Assembly: GCA_049965795.1 (NCBI GenBank)
Contig: JBMFVW010000027.1
Span: 1 to 22,229 of the forward strand
DNA length: 22,229 nucleotides
Direction: 5' to 3'
Origin: Acidulodesulfobacterium_A sp049965795
Lineage (GTDB): Bacteria; SZUA-79; Acidulodesulfobacterales; Acidulodesulfobacteraceae
The notes beneath the pieces are model-generated. The model was not told the origin of the DNA and made no database searches. It saw nothing but the letters and a program-made list of their open reading frames with translations. Positions 14,127 to 22,227 of the stretch are shown here, one piece after another (positions within the stretch are counted from its first letter, which is position 1; each line of letters begins with the position of its first letter). The position numbers and the translations under genes are program-made.

Positions 14127-14897
14127 ATGGGAGACAGCGCAATTTTTTTTGCGGTCATTATAATAGTCGCAATTATCGTTATTTTAAATGCGGTAAGAAT
14201 AATAGCGGAATATGACAGGGCTGTAATATTCAGGCTCGGCAGGGCTATAAAAGTTAAAGGACCTGGCATAATTCTTCTTTGGCCGGTAATCGACAGAATG
14301 GTGAGGGTAACCCTTAGAATAATTACTATGGATGTGCCGCCGCAGGACGTTATTACAAAAGATAACGTAACTTTAAAAATAAGCGCAGTCGTTTATTACA
14401 AAGTAGTTGATCCGCTGAATGCAATAGTGCAGGTTTACAATTACGATTATGCCGTATCGCAGCTTGCGCAGACTACTTTAAGAAGCGTTTGCGGTGAGGG
14501 AGAACTCGATAAACTTTTATCGGAAAGAGAAAAAATAAATATGGAGATTCAGGATATATTAGATAAGCATACAGGTTCCTGGGGCATTAAAGTTACGGTA
14601 GTAGAGCTTAAGCAGATAGACCTTCCGCAGGATATGCAAAGAGCCATGGCAAGACAGGCTGAGGCTGAAAGAGACAGAAGGGCAAAGATAATTAACGCCG
14701 ACGGCGAATTTCAGGCGGCGCAAAGATTGAGCGATGCAGCTAAAATTATAGCGGAGAATCCGATGGCGCTTCAGTTAAGATATTTGCAGACCTTAAATGA
14801 AATTTCGTCTACCAATAATACTACTATGATAATGCCGATACCTTTAGATATTATAAGGGAAGTAGGTAAAAGTTTAAGCGGAAATGTTCAAAAATGA
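14127..14897 (+). CDS. SPFH-domain stomatin/slipin-like protein
   Basis: Inner-membrane scaffold of the stomatin/prohibitin superfamily. Residues 6-25 form one transmembrane or hairpin anchor. The SPFH domain starts at EYDRAVIFRLGRAIKVKGPG and continues with the conserved MDVPPQDVITKDNVTLKISAVVYYKV. A helical, charged part follows (LPQDMQRAMARQAEAERDRR...NADGEFQAAQ), typical for oligomerisation. Length 256 aa is normal for bacterial slipins. A strong AAAAGGAG lies just upstream of the ATG. Pairing with the short NfeD gene is the usual arrangement, and the two proteins probably work together in membrane microdomain organisation or stress tolerance. Confidence 0.94.
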   Translation: MGDSAIFFAVIIIVAIIVILNAVRIIAEYDRAVIFRLGRAIKVKGPGIILLWPVIDRMVRVTLRIITMDVPPQDVITKDNVTLKISAVVYYKVVDPLNAIVQVYNYDYAVSQLAQTTLRSVCGEGELDKLLSEREKINMEIQDILDKHTGSWGIKVTVVELKQIDLPQDMQRAMARQAEAERDRRAKIINADGEFQAAQRLSDAAKIIAENPMALQLRYLQTLNEISSTNNTTMIMPIPLDIIREVGKSLSGNVQK

Positions 14898-14956
14898 TAA
14901 ATATTGTAAAAATTTAACATAATAAATATAAATAATTAAAAAAGGAGGTATTAATT

Positions 14957-15850
14957 GTGGAATTAGGAATGATAGGACTCGGAAAAATGGGAATGAACAT
15001 GGTTTTCAGGCTGCTTGAAGGAGGACACAAAGTAGTAGTATTCAACAGAACCTTGTCTAAAGAAGAAATCGCTATCAACAAAGGCGCCGTCGGCTCAAAT
15101 TCCATTAAGGAATTTGTCTCGAAATTAACGGCTCCAAGAGTAATTTGGCTCATGGTTCCGGCAGGCCAGCCTACGGACGATATGCTTAACGAAGTTTTAC
15201 AATACACGCAAAACGGAGACATAGTTATAGACGGCGGTAATTCCTACTATAAAGATTCAATAAGAAGAGCGAAAGTATGTGCAGATAAAAATATTAAGTT
15301 TATGGATTGCGGCACTAGCGGCGGCATATGGGGATTAAAAAACGGCTATTGTTCGATGATAGGCGGCGACGAAGATACCTTTAAGCACTGCGAACCCATA
15401 TTTAAAACACTTGCTCCTGAAAACGGTTACATGCGCACAGGACAGCACGGCGCCGGACATTTTGTTAAAATGGTTCATAATGCTATAGAATACGGCATGA
15501 TGGAAGCATACGCCGAGGGCTTTGAAATTATGAAAGCCAGCGATTTCGATATAGACCTTACGAAAGTTTCCGATTTATGGAATCATGCTTCCGTAGTGCG
15601 TTCATGGCTTTTAGAACTTGCACATAACGCGCTTAAGGAAGATCCTGAACTTAACAGCCTTAAACCAATCGTGGACGATTCGGGAGAAGGAAGATGGACG
15701 CTGCAGGAAGCTATAGATAGAGCCGTTCCAGCTCCAGTACTTGCCGATTCCGTTTTTATGCGTTTCAGGTCGAGGCAGGAAAATTCATTTGCCGCAAGAA
15801 TGCTTTCCGCTTTAAGGCATCAGTTCGGCGGACATCCTATACATAAGTAA
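14957..15850 (+). CDS. gnd: 6-phosphogluconate dehydrogenase, decarboxylating (short NAD-type)
   Basis: Converts 6-phosphogluconate to ribulose 5-phosphate plus CO2, reducing NAD(P)+. The N-terminal Rossmann motif is MIGLGKMGMNM (residues 5-15), followed by MVPAGQPTDDML and IVIDGGNSYYKDS. The substrate-binding signature FMDCGTSGGIWGLKNGY and the catalytic HFVKMVHNAIEYGMMEAYAEG (Lys near 171) are present. At 297 aa it is the short class without the second helical repeat of the 470-aa enzymes; short enzymes are often NAD-specific, and R33 after the second beta strand (VVVFNRTL) is ambiguous on this point. The start is GTG at 14957, fixed by AAAGGAGG (14941-14948). It is first in a gnd-cyclase-zwf run. 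Confidence 0.94.
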   Translation: MELGMIGLGKMGMNMVFRLLEGGHKVVVFNRTLSKEEIAINKGAVGSNSIKEFVSKLTAPRVIWLMVPAGQPTDDMLNEVLQYTQNGDIVIDGGNSYYKDSIRRAKVCADKNIKFMDCGTSGGIWGLKNGYCSMIGGDEDTFKHCEPIFKTLAPENGYMRTGQHGAGHFVKMVHNAIEYGMMEAYAEGFEIMKASDFDIDLTKVSDLWNHASVVRSWLLELAHNALKEDPELNSLKPIVDDSGEGRWTLQEAIDRAVPAPVLADSVFMRFRSRQENSFAARMLSALRHQFGGHPIHK

Positions 15851-15903
15851 AAAATGTTAAAATTGAAAAATAAATATAAAAATAAAAGAAATTAGAGGTT
15901 TAT

Positions 15904-16530
15904 ATGTTTATAGACGTAAGTATGGAAATAACGGACGGCATGCTGCACTGGCCGAGCGATCCCGCTATAGAGATAGACAATTATTCTCAGATAAAAAAAG
16001 GGGCTGCGGCAAATAACAGTAAAATTACCTGCGGCGTTCATACGGGGACGCATATAGATGCGCCAAAGCATTTTGTTGACGATGGAATCGGAATAGACAA
16101 ACTTGACCTAAATAAGCTTATCGGTAATTGCAGGGTAATAGAAGTGCCGCCCGGCGTTTCTCCTATATCTAAAGAATTTATAGAACCTTTGGATATTAAA
16201 AAAGGCGACAGGCTGCTTTTTAAAACAAAAAATTCGGAATGGATAAACAGCGGAGATAAAAATTTTCATACCGATTATGTTTGCGTAAATCCGCAAGCGT
16301 CAAAATATATGGTTGAAAAAGGCGTTGTGCTTGTCGGGGTAGATTACCTTTCCGTAGAAGGCTACCATATAGGCCACGATACGCATAAAACTTTGCTCGG
16401 CGCCGGCGTAGTAATAATCGAAGGACTTAATCTTTTTAACGTAGAACCGGGAGAATATAATTTAACGGCTCTTCCGGTAAAAATCAAAGATTCAAACGGA
16501 GCTCCCGCAAGAGTTATTTTGCAAAAATAA
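15904..16530 (+). CDS. Cyclase-family metal-dependent hydrolase (kynurenine formamidase / isatin hydrolase-like)
   Basis: Member of the PF04199 'cyclase' family, whose known members hydrolyse N-formylkynurenine or open the isatin ring. The metal-binding signature HTGTHIDAPKH (H46, H50, D52, H56) matches HxGTHxDxPxH exactly. The early DGMLHWPSDP and the late VGVDYLSVEGYHIGHDTHKTLL...IIEGLNL are also family features. Length 208 aa is normal. No kynurenine-pathway gene is nearby. Instead the gene lies between gnd and zwf (53 and 26 nt gaps), exactly where 6-phosphogluconolactonase is often found, and no lactonase gene is visible. A role in hydrolysing 6-phosphogluconolactone is inference from position. 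Its ribosome binding site is AGAGG, just upstream of the ATG. Confidence 0.85.
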   Translation: MFIDVSMEITDGMLHWPSDPAIEIDNYSQIKKGAAANNSKITCGVHTGTHIDAPKHFVDDGIGIDKLDLNKLIGNCRVIEVPPGVSPISKEFIEPLDIKKGDRLLFKTKNSEWINSGDKNFHTDYVCVNPQASKYMVEKGVVLVGVDYLSVEGYHIGHDTHKTLLGAGVVIIEGLNLFNVEPGEYNLTALPVKIKDSNGAPARVILQK

Positions 16531-16556
16531 AATACATTATATTTACGGAGAAAAAA

Positions 16557-18059
16557 ATGGCAGATTTAAAACCGTCCATCATCGTAATTTTCGGCGCAAG
16601 CGGAGACCTTGCGCATATAAAAATCTTCCCCGCTCTATACAGTTTATGGGAAGAAGATTTTTTTCCTGAATCATTCGTTATAGCAGGATTTGCAAGAACA
16701 AAGATGAATGACGAAGAATTTAGAAAATCTATATTTGATTCATTAAACAGCCATTGCAGAAAAAGGCCTATACAAGAAGAAGATTTTCTAAAGTTTTCAA
16801 AGCACATTTACTATCTACCTTCATTATACGACAAAGTTGAAAGCTATACTGAATTAGGCAAATTTATAACTTCTAAAGCTAACGAATATAAAATACCAAA
16901 AAACATTGTATATTATCTTTCTACCCCCCCGAGTGTTTATAACGATGCTATAGAAGGTGTAAAAAATGCGGATTTGGTTTCGGAAGGCTTTAAGGGCGGA
17001 GGTTTTTCTAAGATAGTTATCGAAAAACCTTTCGGATACGACTATAAAAGCGCAAAGGAACTAAACGAACATCTGCTGTCCGTGTTTAAAGAAGAAGACA
17101 TATACAGGATAGATCATTATCTCGGAAAAGAAACAGTTCAAAATATTCTTGCGTTCAGATTTTCGAACGCGATTTTCGAACCTATTTGGAACAATAAATA
17201 TATAGACCATGTTCAGATTTCAGCATTAGAATCTATAGGCGTAGGACTCAGGGCAGGTTATTTCGACAAATCGGGAACCATAAGAGATATGATGCAAAAT
17301 CATATGATGCAGCTGCTTTCTTTAGTAGCGATAGAGCCGCCGGCTTTGTTCGATGCCGACGATATAAGAAACGAAAAGGTAAAATTGCTAAAAAGCGTAA
17401 GGCCGTTAAGTCTTAACGACGTTAAGAAATATACCGTCAGAGGGCAGTACGACAGGGGCGTAATAGACGGCAAGCAGGTCGTGGGCTATAAGGAAGAAGA
17501 AGGCATAGCGGCTAATTCTATGACGGATACTTATGCGGCAATGAAACTATTCGTCGATAATTATAGATGGGCAGGCGTACCTTTTTATTTAAGGGCAGGA
17601 AAAAGATTAAAGACGCATAAAACGGAAATAGCGGTTTATTTTAAAAAACTTCCTTACAGTTTATTTGCTAAAGCGGGTATAGAAAATATAAAACAAAACT
17701 CTATTATTATAACGATTCAGCCTAACGAAGGCATATCAATAAATATCGGTGCAAAAAAACCCGGTTTCGTTATGGACATAGAACCGGTCAATATGGTATT
17801 CAACTACAAGTTGTCTTTTAGGCTCTCGCCGCCGGATGCTTATGAACGTTTGATATACGACGTTATACTTGGAGACCAGACTCTTTTTGCAAGATATGAC
17901 GACATGCTTATAGCATGGCAGTTGATTACGTCTATAATGAACGGCTGGTCTAAAACGGAGCCGCCCGTTTTTCCGAATTACGATGCAGGTTCATGGGGGC
18001 CGAAAGAAGCAGACGGATTAATAAACGCTGACGGCAGGGAATGGAATAATGTAGCATAA
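16557..18059 (+). CDS. zwf: Glucose-6-phosphate 1-dehydrogenase
   Basis: Oxidises glucose 6-phosphate to 6-phosphogluconolactone with NAD(P)+, the first step of the oxidative pentose phosphate pathway. The N-terminal nucleotide loop is FGASGDLAHIKIFPALYSL (residues 12-30). IEKPFGYD follows, and the substrate and active-site signature RIDHYLGKETVQNILAFRFSN lies near 185-205. The C-terminal half has YLRAGKRLKTHKTEIAVYFK and ends with the usual AGSWGPKEADGLINADGREW. At 500 aa it is full length. It is 26 nt after the cyclase gene and has its own CGGAG ribosome binding site. It ends at a long perfect hairpin shared with the convergent transketolase gene. Confidence 0.96.
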   Translation: MADLKPSIIVIFGASGDLAHIKIFPALYSLWEEDFFPESFVIAGFARTKMNDEEFRKSIFDSLNSHCRKRPIQEEDFLKFSKHIYYLPSLYDKVESYTELGKFITSKANEYKIPKNIVYYLSTPPSVYNDAIEGVKNADLVSEGFKGGGFSKIVIEKPFGYDYKSAKELNEHLLSVFKEEDIYRIDHYLGKETVQNILAFRFSNAIFEPIWNNKYIDHVQISALESIGVGLRAGYFDKSGTIRDMMQNHMMQLLSLVAIEPPALFDADDIRNEKVKLLKSVRPLSLNDVKKYTVRGQYDRGVIDGKQVVGYKEEEGIAANSMTDTYAAMKLFVDNYRWAGVPFYLRAGKRLKTHKTEIAVYFKKLPYSLFAKAGIENIKQNSIIITIQPNEGISINIGAKKPGFVMDIEPVNMVFNYKLSFRLSPPDAYERLIYDVILGDQTLFARYDDMLIAWQLITSIMNGWSKTEPPVFPNYDAGSWGPKEADGLINADGREWNNVA

Positions 18060-18078
18060 TAGATGCAACAATGCAGTA

Positions 18079-18125
18079 AGGAAAGGGTGTCAGATTATAT
18101 ATTATATAATCTGACACCCTTTCCT
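18079..18125. repeat. Perfect 23-bp inverted repeat between zwf and tkt; probable bidirectional terminator
   Basis: AGGAAAGGGTGTCAGATTATATA... (arm 18079-18101), one central base, and the exact reverse complement (18103-18125). The GC-rich base of the stem (GGAAAGGGTGTCAG) lies between two convergent genes, where it could stop transcription from both sides. The arm is related to the outer arms at 6124 and 6240, so it is also one copy of a dispersed repeat family. Similar AAAGGGTGTCAG palindromes occur with REP-associated transposases in other genomes, from memory only. Confidence 0.7.
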
Positions 18126-18135
18126 AATTTAACAT

Positions 18136-18220
18136 CATTGCGAGCATATCTTTTAATGCATATATAAAAGGCTTTTATGCAGTAAAAGATGGACGAAGTC
18201 CGGCGAAGCTAACCAATCTC
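18136..18220. repeat. Dispersed repeat copy B (ATTGCGAGC...CAATCTC), interrupted by a hairpin
   Basis: CATTGCGAGC (about 18136-18145) and GGACGAAGTC...CCAATCTC (18191-18220) match the two ends of the right arm of the repeat at 2248-2286. Between them sits a 43-bp near-perfect inverted repeat (18148-18190, ATCTTTTAATGCAT...ATGCAGTAAAAGAT). The right end runs into the last codons of tkt: the final Glu-Ile-Gly and the TAG stop at 18209-18211 lie within repeat sequence. Confidence 0.5.
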
Positions 18221-20149
18221 TTTTTTAACGAAATCATAGAGGTCTTCGGGAGATAGGCCGGCAAGTTTGTATAAATCTTCGGGTTTGCCGGATGAACTGT
18301 AAAATCTTGCACCCATTTTTCTAAATTTTACCGATATGCCGTTTTCTGCAAGCATTGAACCTATCGCTGTTCCTACTCCGGTTTTGACGTTGTGATCTTC
18401 TATCGTTACAATTAAGCCTGTTTTAGCGGCAAGTTTAAGATCTTGCACGTCAATGTCGCTCGGACACGAAACGTTTAAAAGCATTGCGTTTATACCGTCT
18501 TTTTTAAGCATTTCCCATCCTTTTAAAGCATGAGGCAGCATATTGCCTGTTGATATTATCGCAGCGTTTTTACCGTCTCTTATTAAGTCCATTTTACCGT
18601 ATTTAAAATCATAATTTTCGCCGAAAAACGGTTTACTGTTTTCATCTAGTATGACCGGAATTATAGACCTTCCCATTATTACTCCAAAATTTCCTTCGTG
18701 TGAAGTTATATAGCGTGTTGCCCTGTCTGTCTGGTTTGGGTCTGCCGGCAATATAACTTTAAATCCGAATGTCGAGTTAAGAAGACCGAAGTAATCTATA
18801 CATTGGTGGGTTTTTCCGTCTTCGCCGACGTCTATTCCGCAATGTGTACAGACTACCTTTAGGTTTGTATGGTTAATATCGTTTAACCTTTGCTGATTGT
18901 ATGTTTCGTCAACGCCGAAAACGCCGAAATCTGCAAAGAAAGTCATAATATTATCAGTCGAAATCGCACCTGAAATTACCGCCGTATTATGTTCTTCTAT
19001 TCCTGATTCAAAAAAATTATCCGGAAAAGCTTTTCTAAACGCTCCTGTTTTGACCGATCCTTCCAGGTCGCAGTCGAATACGGCAAATGGTATATTTTTT
19101 TGTCCGGCATTTTTTTCTTTATAAGTATTTGCTATATCGGCAAGAGCATTGCCGAAAGCGGAACGGTTGTCGGTATTTTTTTCGCGTGTGTAAACTATTT
19201 TCTTTCCGTCGTCATTTAATATTAAGAAATTATTATTTCTTTTAGGAAGAGGTTTTATGCTGAAACCGTTTTTCTTTTTAGCGATAATTTCTTCTAAATC
19301 GTCTTTTTCATTCAATTCCGCAAGTGCTTTTTTGCAATCTTCCAAATTAAGCGTCGCACCGTGAAATTTAGCCTGATTTTCCATGAAAGAAACACCTTTT
19401 CCCATAACCGTGTCGGCTATGATAACTACCGGAGAATTAATTGAATGAGCCTGTTTTATAGCCCTGTATATTGCGTTAAAATCATGTCCGTTTATTTCGA
19501 TAACGTGAAATCCGTCGGCTTTAAAATTAGATTCTATATTATCAGGCATAACATCAACCGTTTTACCGCCGATTTGAAGTCCGTTTTTATCGACTATTAC
19601 GGTAAGATTGTCCAATTTATACTTGACCGCAAATCTTCTTGCTTCGCCTATCTGGCCTTTAGCCTGTTCTCCGTCGCCCATTACGCAATATATTTGGTTA
19701 TTGTAACCGTGCAGCCTTGAGCTTAACGCAAAACCGCAAGCCGCCGAAAGACCCTGTCCCAGGTTGCCTGTATCCCATTCTACCCCGGGAACTGTTTTTT
19801 CAATATGTCCTTCAAACGGATAACCTGCGGTTCTAAAAGATATAATTGCATCTTCGACGTCGAAGAAACCGTAATTTCCGAGGGCAGAATAAACACCCGG
19901 CGAAGTATGTCCGTGGCTTACTATTATACGGTCTCTTTCCGGTTTAAAAGGGTTTTTGGGATCTATGCTGCAAAAACCGTATAAAACAGCATAAATATCT
20001 ATAGAAGACATAGAACCGCCGGGATGCCCGGAAGATGCTATCGTGGTCATTTTTAAAATATCGCCGCGGCATTTTTTAGTAAAATCTTTTAAAAATTTTA
20101 ATTCGTTTTCACCCAATTTATCCGCTTCAAAATTTCTTTTTAATTCCAT
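18209..20149 (-). CDS. tkt: Transketolase (single-chain)
   Basis: Thiamine-diphosphate enzyme moving two-carbon ketol units between pentose, hexose and triose phosphates. The N-terminal half has SSGHPGGSM (H42), SHGHTSPGVY (H79, H81), GNLGQGLSAACG and the TPP/metal motif from GDGEQAKGQIGE (GDGE 158-161) to VDKNG (N189). The C-terminal half carries the catalytic-Glu segment ESGIEEHNTAVISGA, then FADFGVFGVDETYNQQR and CTHCGIDVGEDGKTHQ. Length 646 aa is full, with both halves fused. The ATG at 20149 is preceded by AGAGGT. The C-terminal three residues and the stop fall in a dispersed repeat (18136-18220), so the end may have been reshaped by the insertion. It lies 116 nt after tal on the same strand, so the two are probably co-transcribed. 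Confidence 0.95.
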   Translation of the reverse strand: MELKRNFEADKLGENELKFLKDFTKKCRGDILKMTTIASSGHPGGSMSSIDIYAVLYGFCSIDPKNPFKPERDRIIVSHGHTSPGVYSALGNYGFFDVEDAIISFRTAGYPFEGHIEKTVPGVEWDTGNLGQGLSAACGFALSSRLHGYNNQIYCVMGDGEQAKGQIGEARRFAVKYKLDNLTVIVDKNGLQIGGKTVDVMPDNIESNFKADGFHVIEINGHDFNAIYRAIKQAHSINSPVVIIADTVMGKGVSFMENQAKFHGATLNLEDCKKALAELNEKDDLEEIIAKKKNGFSIKPLPKRNNNFLILNDDGKKIVYTREKNTDNRSAFGNALADIANTYKEKNAGQKNIPFAVFDCDLEGSVKTGAFRKAFPDNFFESGIEEHNTAVISGAISTDNIMTFFADFGVFGVDETYNQQRLNDINHTNLKVVCTHCGIDVGEDGKTHQCIDYFGLLNSTFGFKVILPADPNQTDRATRYITSHEGNFGVIMGRSIIPVILDENSKPFFGENYDFKYGKMDLIRDGKNAAIISTGNMLPHALKGWEMLKKDGINAMLLNVSCPSDIDVQDLKLAAKTGLIVTIEDHNVKTGVGTAIGSMLAENGISVKFRKMGARFYSSSGKPEDLYKLAGLSPEDLYDFVKKEIG

Positions 20150-20265
20150 TATGTTTACCTCTTTTAAATATTAAAAATTATCAATCAATACTTTTCAAAA
20201 AAGCGTGGGATTAATTCACTTTTTACTATGCGGAAAATAAAATCTTATAGATTAAAAAATAAACG

Positions 20266-21423
20266 TTAAATACCCGCAGTGTTTTTTATCGACTGCAACA
20301 GTTTTTCGTATGCGTCTTCGAAAGATTTTACTCCGTCGTTTTGAAGTTTCTCTCCGACTTTGTTTAAGTCAATCCCGAATTCCATAAGTTCGCTAACTGC
20401 TTTCAACGATTCGTCGAATTCCAATGAAGCGGTATCGGGCATTATATTACCGTGATCAGCAATATGCTCTATGGTTTCGTCCGGCAGGGTATTTACGGTA
20501 TTTTTGCCTATGAACGGCTCGACGTATTTTAAATCGTAGTATGCCGGGTTTTTCGTACTCGTGCTGGCAAATAAAAGTCTTTGCGGATTTGCGCCTTTCG
20601 ATTTTAACGCCGAAAAATTTTCGCCGTTAAATATTTCGTTAAATTTATTAAAAATTATTTTTGAATTTGCAACACCTGCTTTTCCGATTAAACCGGCAAG
20701 TTTCTCTTTTTTGTCAGGGTCATTTGCCGCTTCGCCGCCAATTAAATCATTAATCATTTTATCTACCAAAGTATCCACTCTGCTAATAAAAATACTTGCG
20801 ACGGAATGTATGCCGGATACATTGTAGCCGTTTGCATAAGCCGTCTTTAATCCTTTTATATAAGCATTTGCTACGTCAATGTAATGATTTAAAGAAAACA
20901 TTAAAGTAACGTTAATGTTGATTCCCTTAGCGATAAGGGCGGGTATAATTTCTAAACCTTCTTTAGTAGCCGGTATTTTAATAAGGATGTTTTTTTCGTT
21001 AATAAGCGAAAAAATCCTGAGAGCTTCTTCGGTCGAGGTCTTTGCATCGGTTGCTATGTCTGGAGAAACTTCAATACTTACGAACCCGTCCTTACCGCCG
21101 GTTTTTTCGTAAACAGGCTTAAGTATTCGAGCAGCAGATTTTATATCTTCCCTTGTTATAGTATCGTATATTTCAAAAGGAGTTAATTTTTCCGACGCAA
21201 GTTTTTTAATTTTGTCGGGATAGCCGCATTTTCCAGAATTAATAGATTTTTCAAATATGGAAGGATTTGACGTTATGCCGGTGATTATTTCGTTTTTAAC
21301 TAATTTTTCAAGGTCGCCCGAATCTATCATGCATCTTGAAATATTATCCAGCCACGGACTTTGCCCGTATGAAAGCATTTTTTTGAAATTACCGTTCTTA
21401 GAAACGACGAAATCGACGTTCAT
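20266..21423 (-). CDS. tal: Transaldolase (long, mycobacterial/cyanobacterial-like type)
   Basis: Transfers a dihydroxyacetone unit between sugar phosphates via a Lys Schiff base, in the non-oxidative pentose phosphate branch. The start block QSPWLDNISRCMIDSGDL (D26) and GITSNPSIFEKSI are the family N-terminal signature. The Schiff-base Lys is K149 in NILIKIPATKEGLE. The C-terminal region contains LLFASTSTKNPAYYDLKYVEPFIGKNTVNTLPDETIE. At 385 aa it belongs to the longer Tal class rather than the ~220-aa fructose-6-phosphate aldolase-like class. The ATG at 21423 follows GGAGG at good spacing on the minus strand. An extended -10 element (21484-21492) lies about 60 nt upstream. Confidence 0.95.
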   Translation of the reverse strand: MNVDFVVSKNGNFKKMLSYGQSPWLDNISRCMIDSGDLEKLVKNEIITGITSNPSIFEKSINSGKCGYPDKIKKLASEKLTPFEIYDTITREDIKSAARILKPVYEKTGGKDGFVSIEVSPDIATDAKTSTEEALRIFSLINEKNILIKIPATKEGLEIIPALIAKGININVTLMFSLNHYIDVANAYIKGLKTAYANGYNVSGIHSVASIFISRVDTLVDKMINDLIGGEAANDPDKKEKLAGLIGKAGVANSKIIFNKFNEIFNGENFSALKSKGANPQRLLFASTSTKNPAYYDLKYVEPFIGKNTVNTLPDETIEHIADHGNIMPDTASLEFDESLKAVSELMEFGIDLNKVGEKLQNDGVKSFEDAYEKLLQSIKNTAGI

Positions 21424-21483
21424 TGCGCTATCCTCCTTATTGACTTTATATAAAATTTAATAATTTTTAAAAATATAATTTAA

Positions 21484-21492
21484 ATTATATCA
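21484..21492 (-). promoter_or_regulatory. Extended -10 promoter of tal-tkt
   Basis: On the minus strand the sequence reads TGATATAAT, an exact extended -10. The expected start near 21477 gives a leader of about 54 nt to the tal ATG. No -35 hexamer is recognisable in the AT-rich upstream DNA. Confidence 0.5.
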
Positions 21493-21578
21493 TAAAACAG
21501 TCGTTATAATATATTGAAATATACAAAAAAGAAAAGTTATGCAAGAATTTTAAGATTTTATTTTTAATTATTTTATAT

Positions 21579-21584
21579 TATAAT
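21579..21584 (+). promoter_or_regulatory. Possible -10 of the DoxX-like gene
   Basis: A perfect TATAAT lies 50 nt upstream of the ATG at 21635 in very AT-rich DNA. There is no TG extension and no convincing -35, so support is weak. Confidence 0.25.
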
Positions 21585-21634
21585 GGTAAAAATTAACAAT
21601 TGAAATATATTTTTAATATATAAAAAATTCAAAA

Positions 21635-22066
21635 ATGGCTGCAAAAAATTCAAATATCTGGAATGCTTTTTTAAGAATATATATAGGGCTGTTTTTTCTT
21701 TATGCTGTACACTTTAAGGTAAATCCGGAATTTTTCTCAAATTTTCATGTTAAACTTGCATATTTTGCAAATCATGATCCTTTATGGTTTTACGGCGTAT
21801 TTTTAAGCCGGATTGCCGTTCCAAATGCATTTTTATTTGCTATTTTAATAGTTATGGGCGAATTATTCGCCGGCATTTTTTTAACAGCGGGATTTCTTAC
21901 GAGGATAGCTTCGCTTATTGCAATATTTTTAAATTTAAACTATCTGCTCGCCATGTACTGGGTCAGTCCTTCGGAATTAGGAATAAACCTGACGTTTATA
22001 GTATGCGAATTAGTCTTGATATTTACAGATTCGGGTAAAACCCTCGGCATTGACGCTTTATTTTAG
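21635..22066 (+). CDS. DoxX/DoxD-like four-helix membrane protein
   Basis: Integral membrane protein of the DoxX superfamily. Relatives include the DoxD subunit of thiosulfate:quinone oxidoreductase in acidophilic archaea and bacterial DoxX proteins linked to oxidative stress. Four hydrophobic segments are visible: AFLRIYIGLFFLYAVHFK, AVPNAFLFAILIVMGELFAG, FLTRIASLIAIFLNLNYLLA and INLTFIVCELVLIF. The GELFAGIFLTAGFLTRIASL stretch in helices 2-3 is typical of the family. Length 143 aa is normal. No DoxA partner is adjacent, so a thiosulfate role is not supported by context. No clear Shine-Dalgarno sequence precedes the ATG; the leader is A-rich. Confidence 0.8.
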   Translation: MAAKNSNIWNAFLRIYIGLFFLYAVHFKVNPEFFSNFHVKLAYFANHDPLWFYGVFLSRIAVPNAFLFAILIVMGELFAGIFLTAGFLTRIASLIAIFLNLNYLLAMYWVSPSELGINLTFIVCELVLIFTDSGKTLGIDALF

Positions 22067-22150
22067 ACATAATAAATCAAATCCAAAAAATATATTTTAA
22101 TTTAATCTAAAATTTGCTAAAATAATAAAATACTTTCTATTTTTATTCAC

Positions 22151-22227
22151 GGTGGATGTAGCTCAGCTGGTAGAGCCCCGGATTGTGACTCCGGTGGTCG
22201 CAGGTTCAAAACCTGTCATCCACCCCA
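22151..22227 (+). tRNA. tRNA-His (anticodon GTG)
   Basis: A full cloverleaf can be folded. The acceptor stem GTGGATG (22152-22158) pairs with CATCCAC (22217-22223). The encoded extra G at 22151 sits opposite the discriminator C at 22224, as required for tRNA-His. The D stem is GCTC/GAGC. The anticodon stem CCGGA/TCCGG encloses loop TTGTGAC with anticodon GTG at 22185-22187. The T stem GCAGG/CCTGT encloses TTCAAAA. CCA is encoded at 22225-22227. Confidence 0.97.

Noticed and set aside
18897..19124. Plus-strand open frame inside tkt
   Set aside because: Antisense to conserved transketolase motifs and without its own ribosome binding site or recognisable domain.
21784..22038. Second open frame overlapping the DoxX-like gene
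   Set aside because: It is the +1 shadow of the membrane protein gene. The DoxX frame has four clear hydrophobic helices and family motifs, while this frame is mixed and motif-free.
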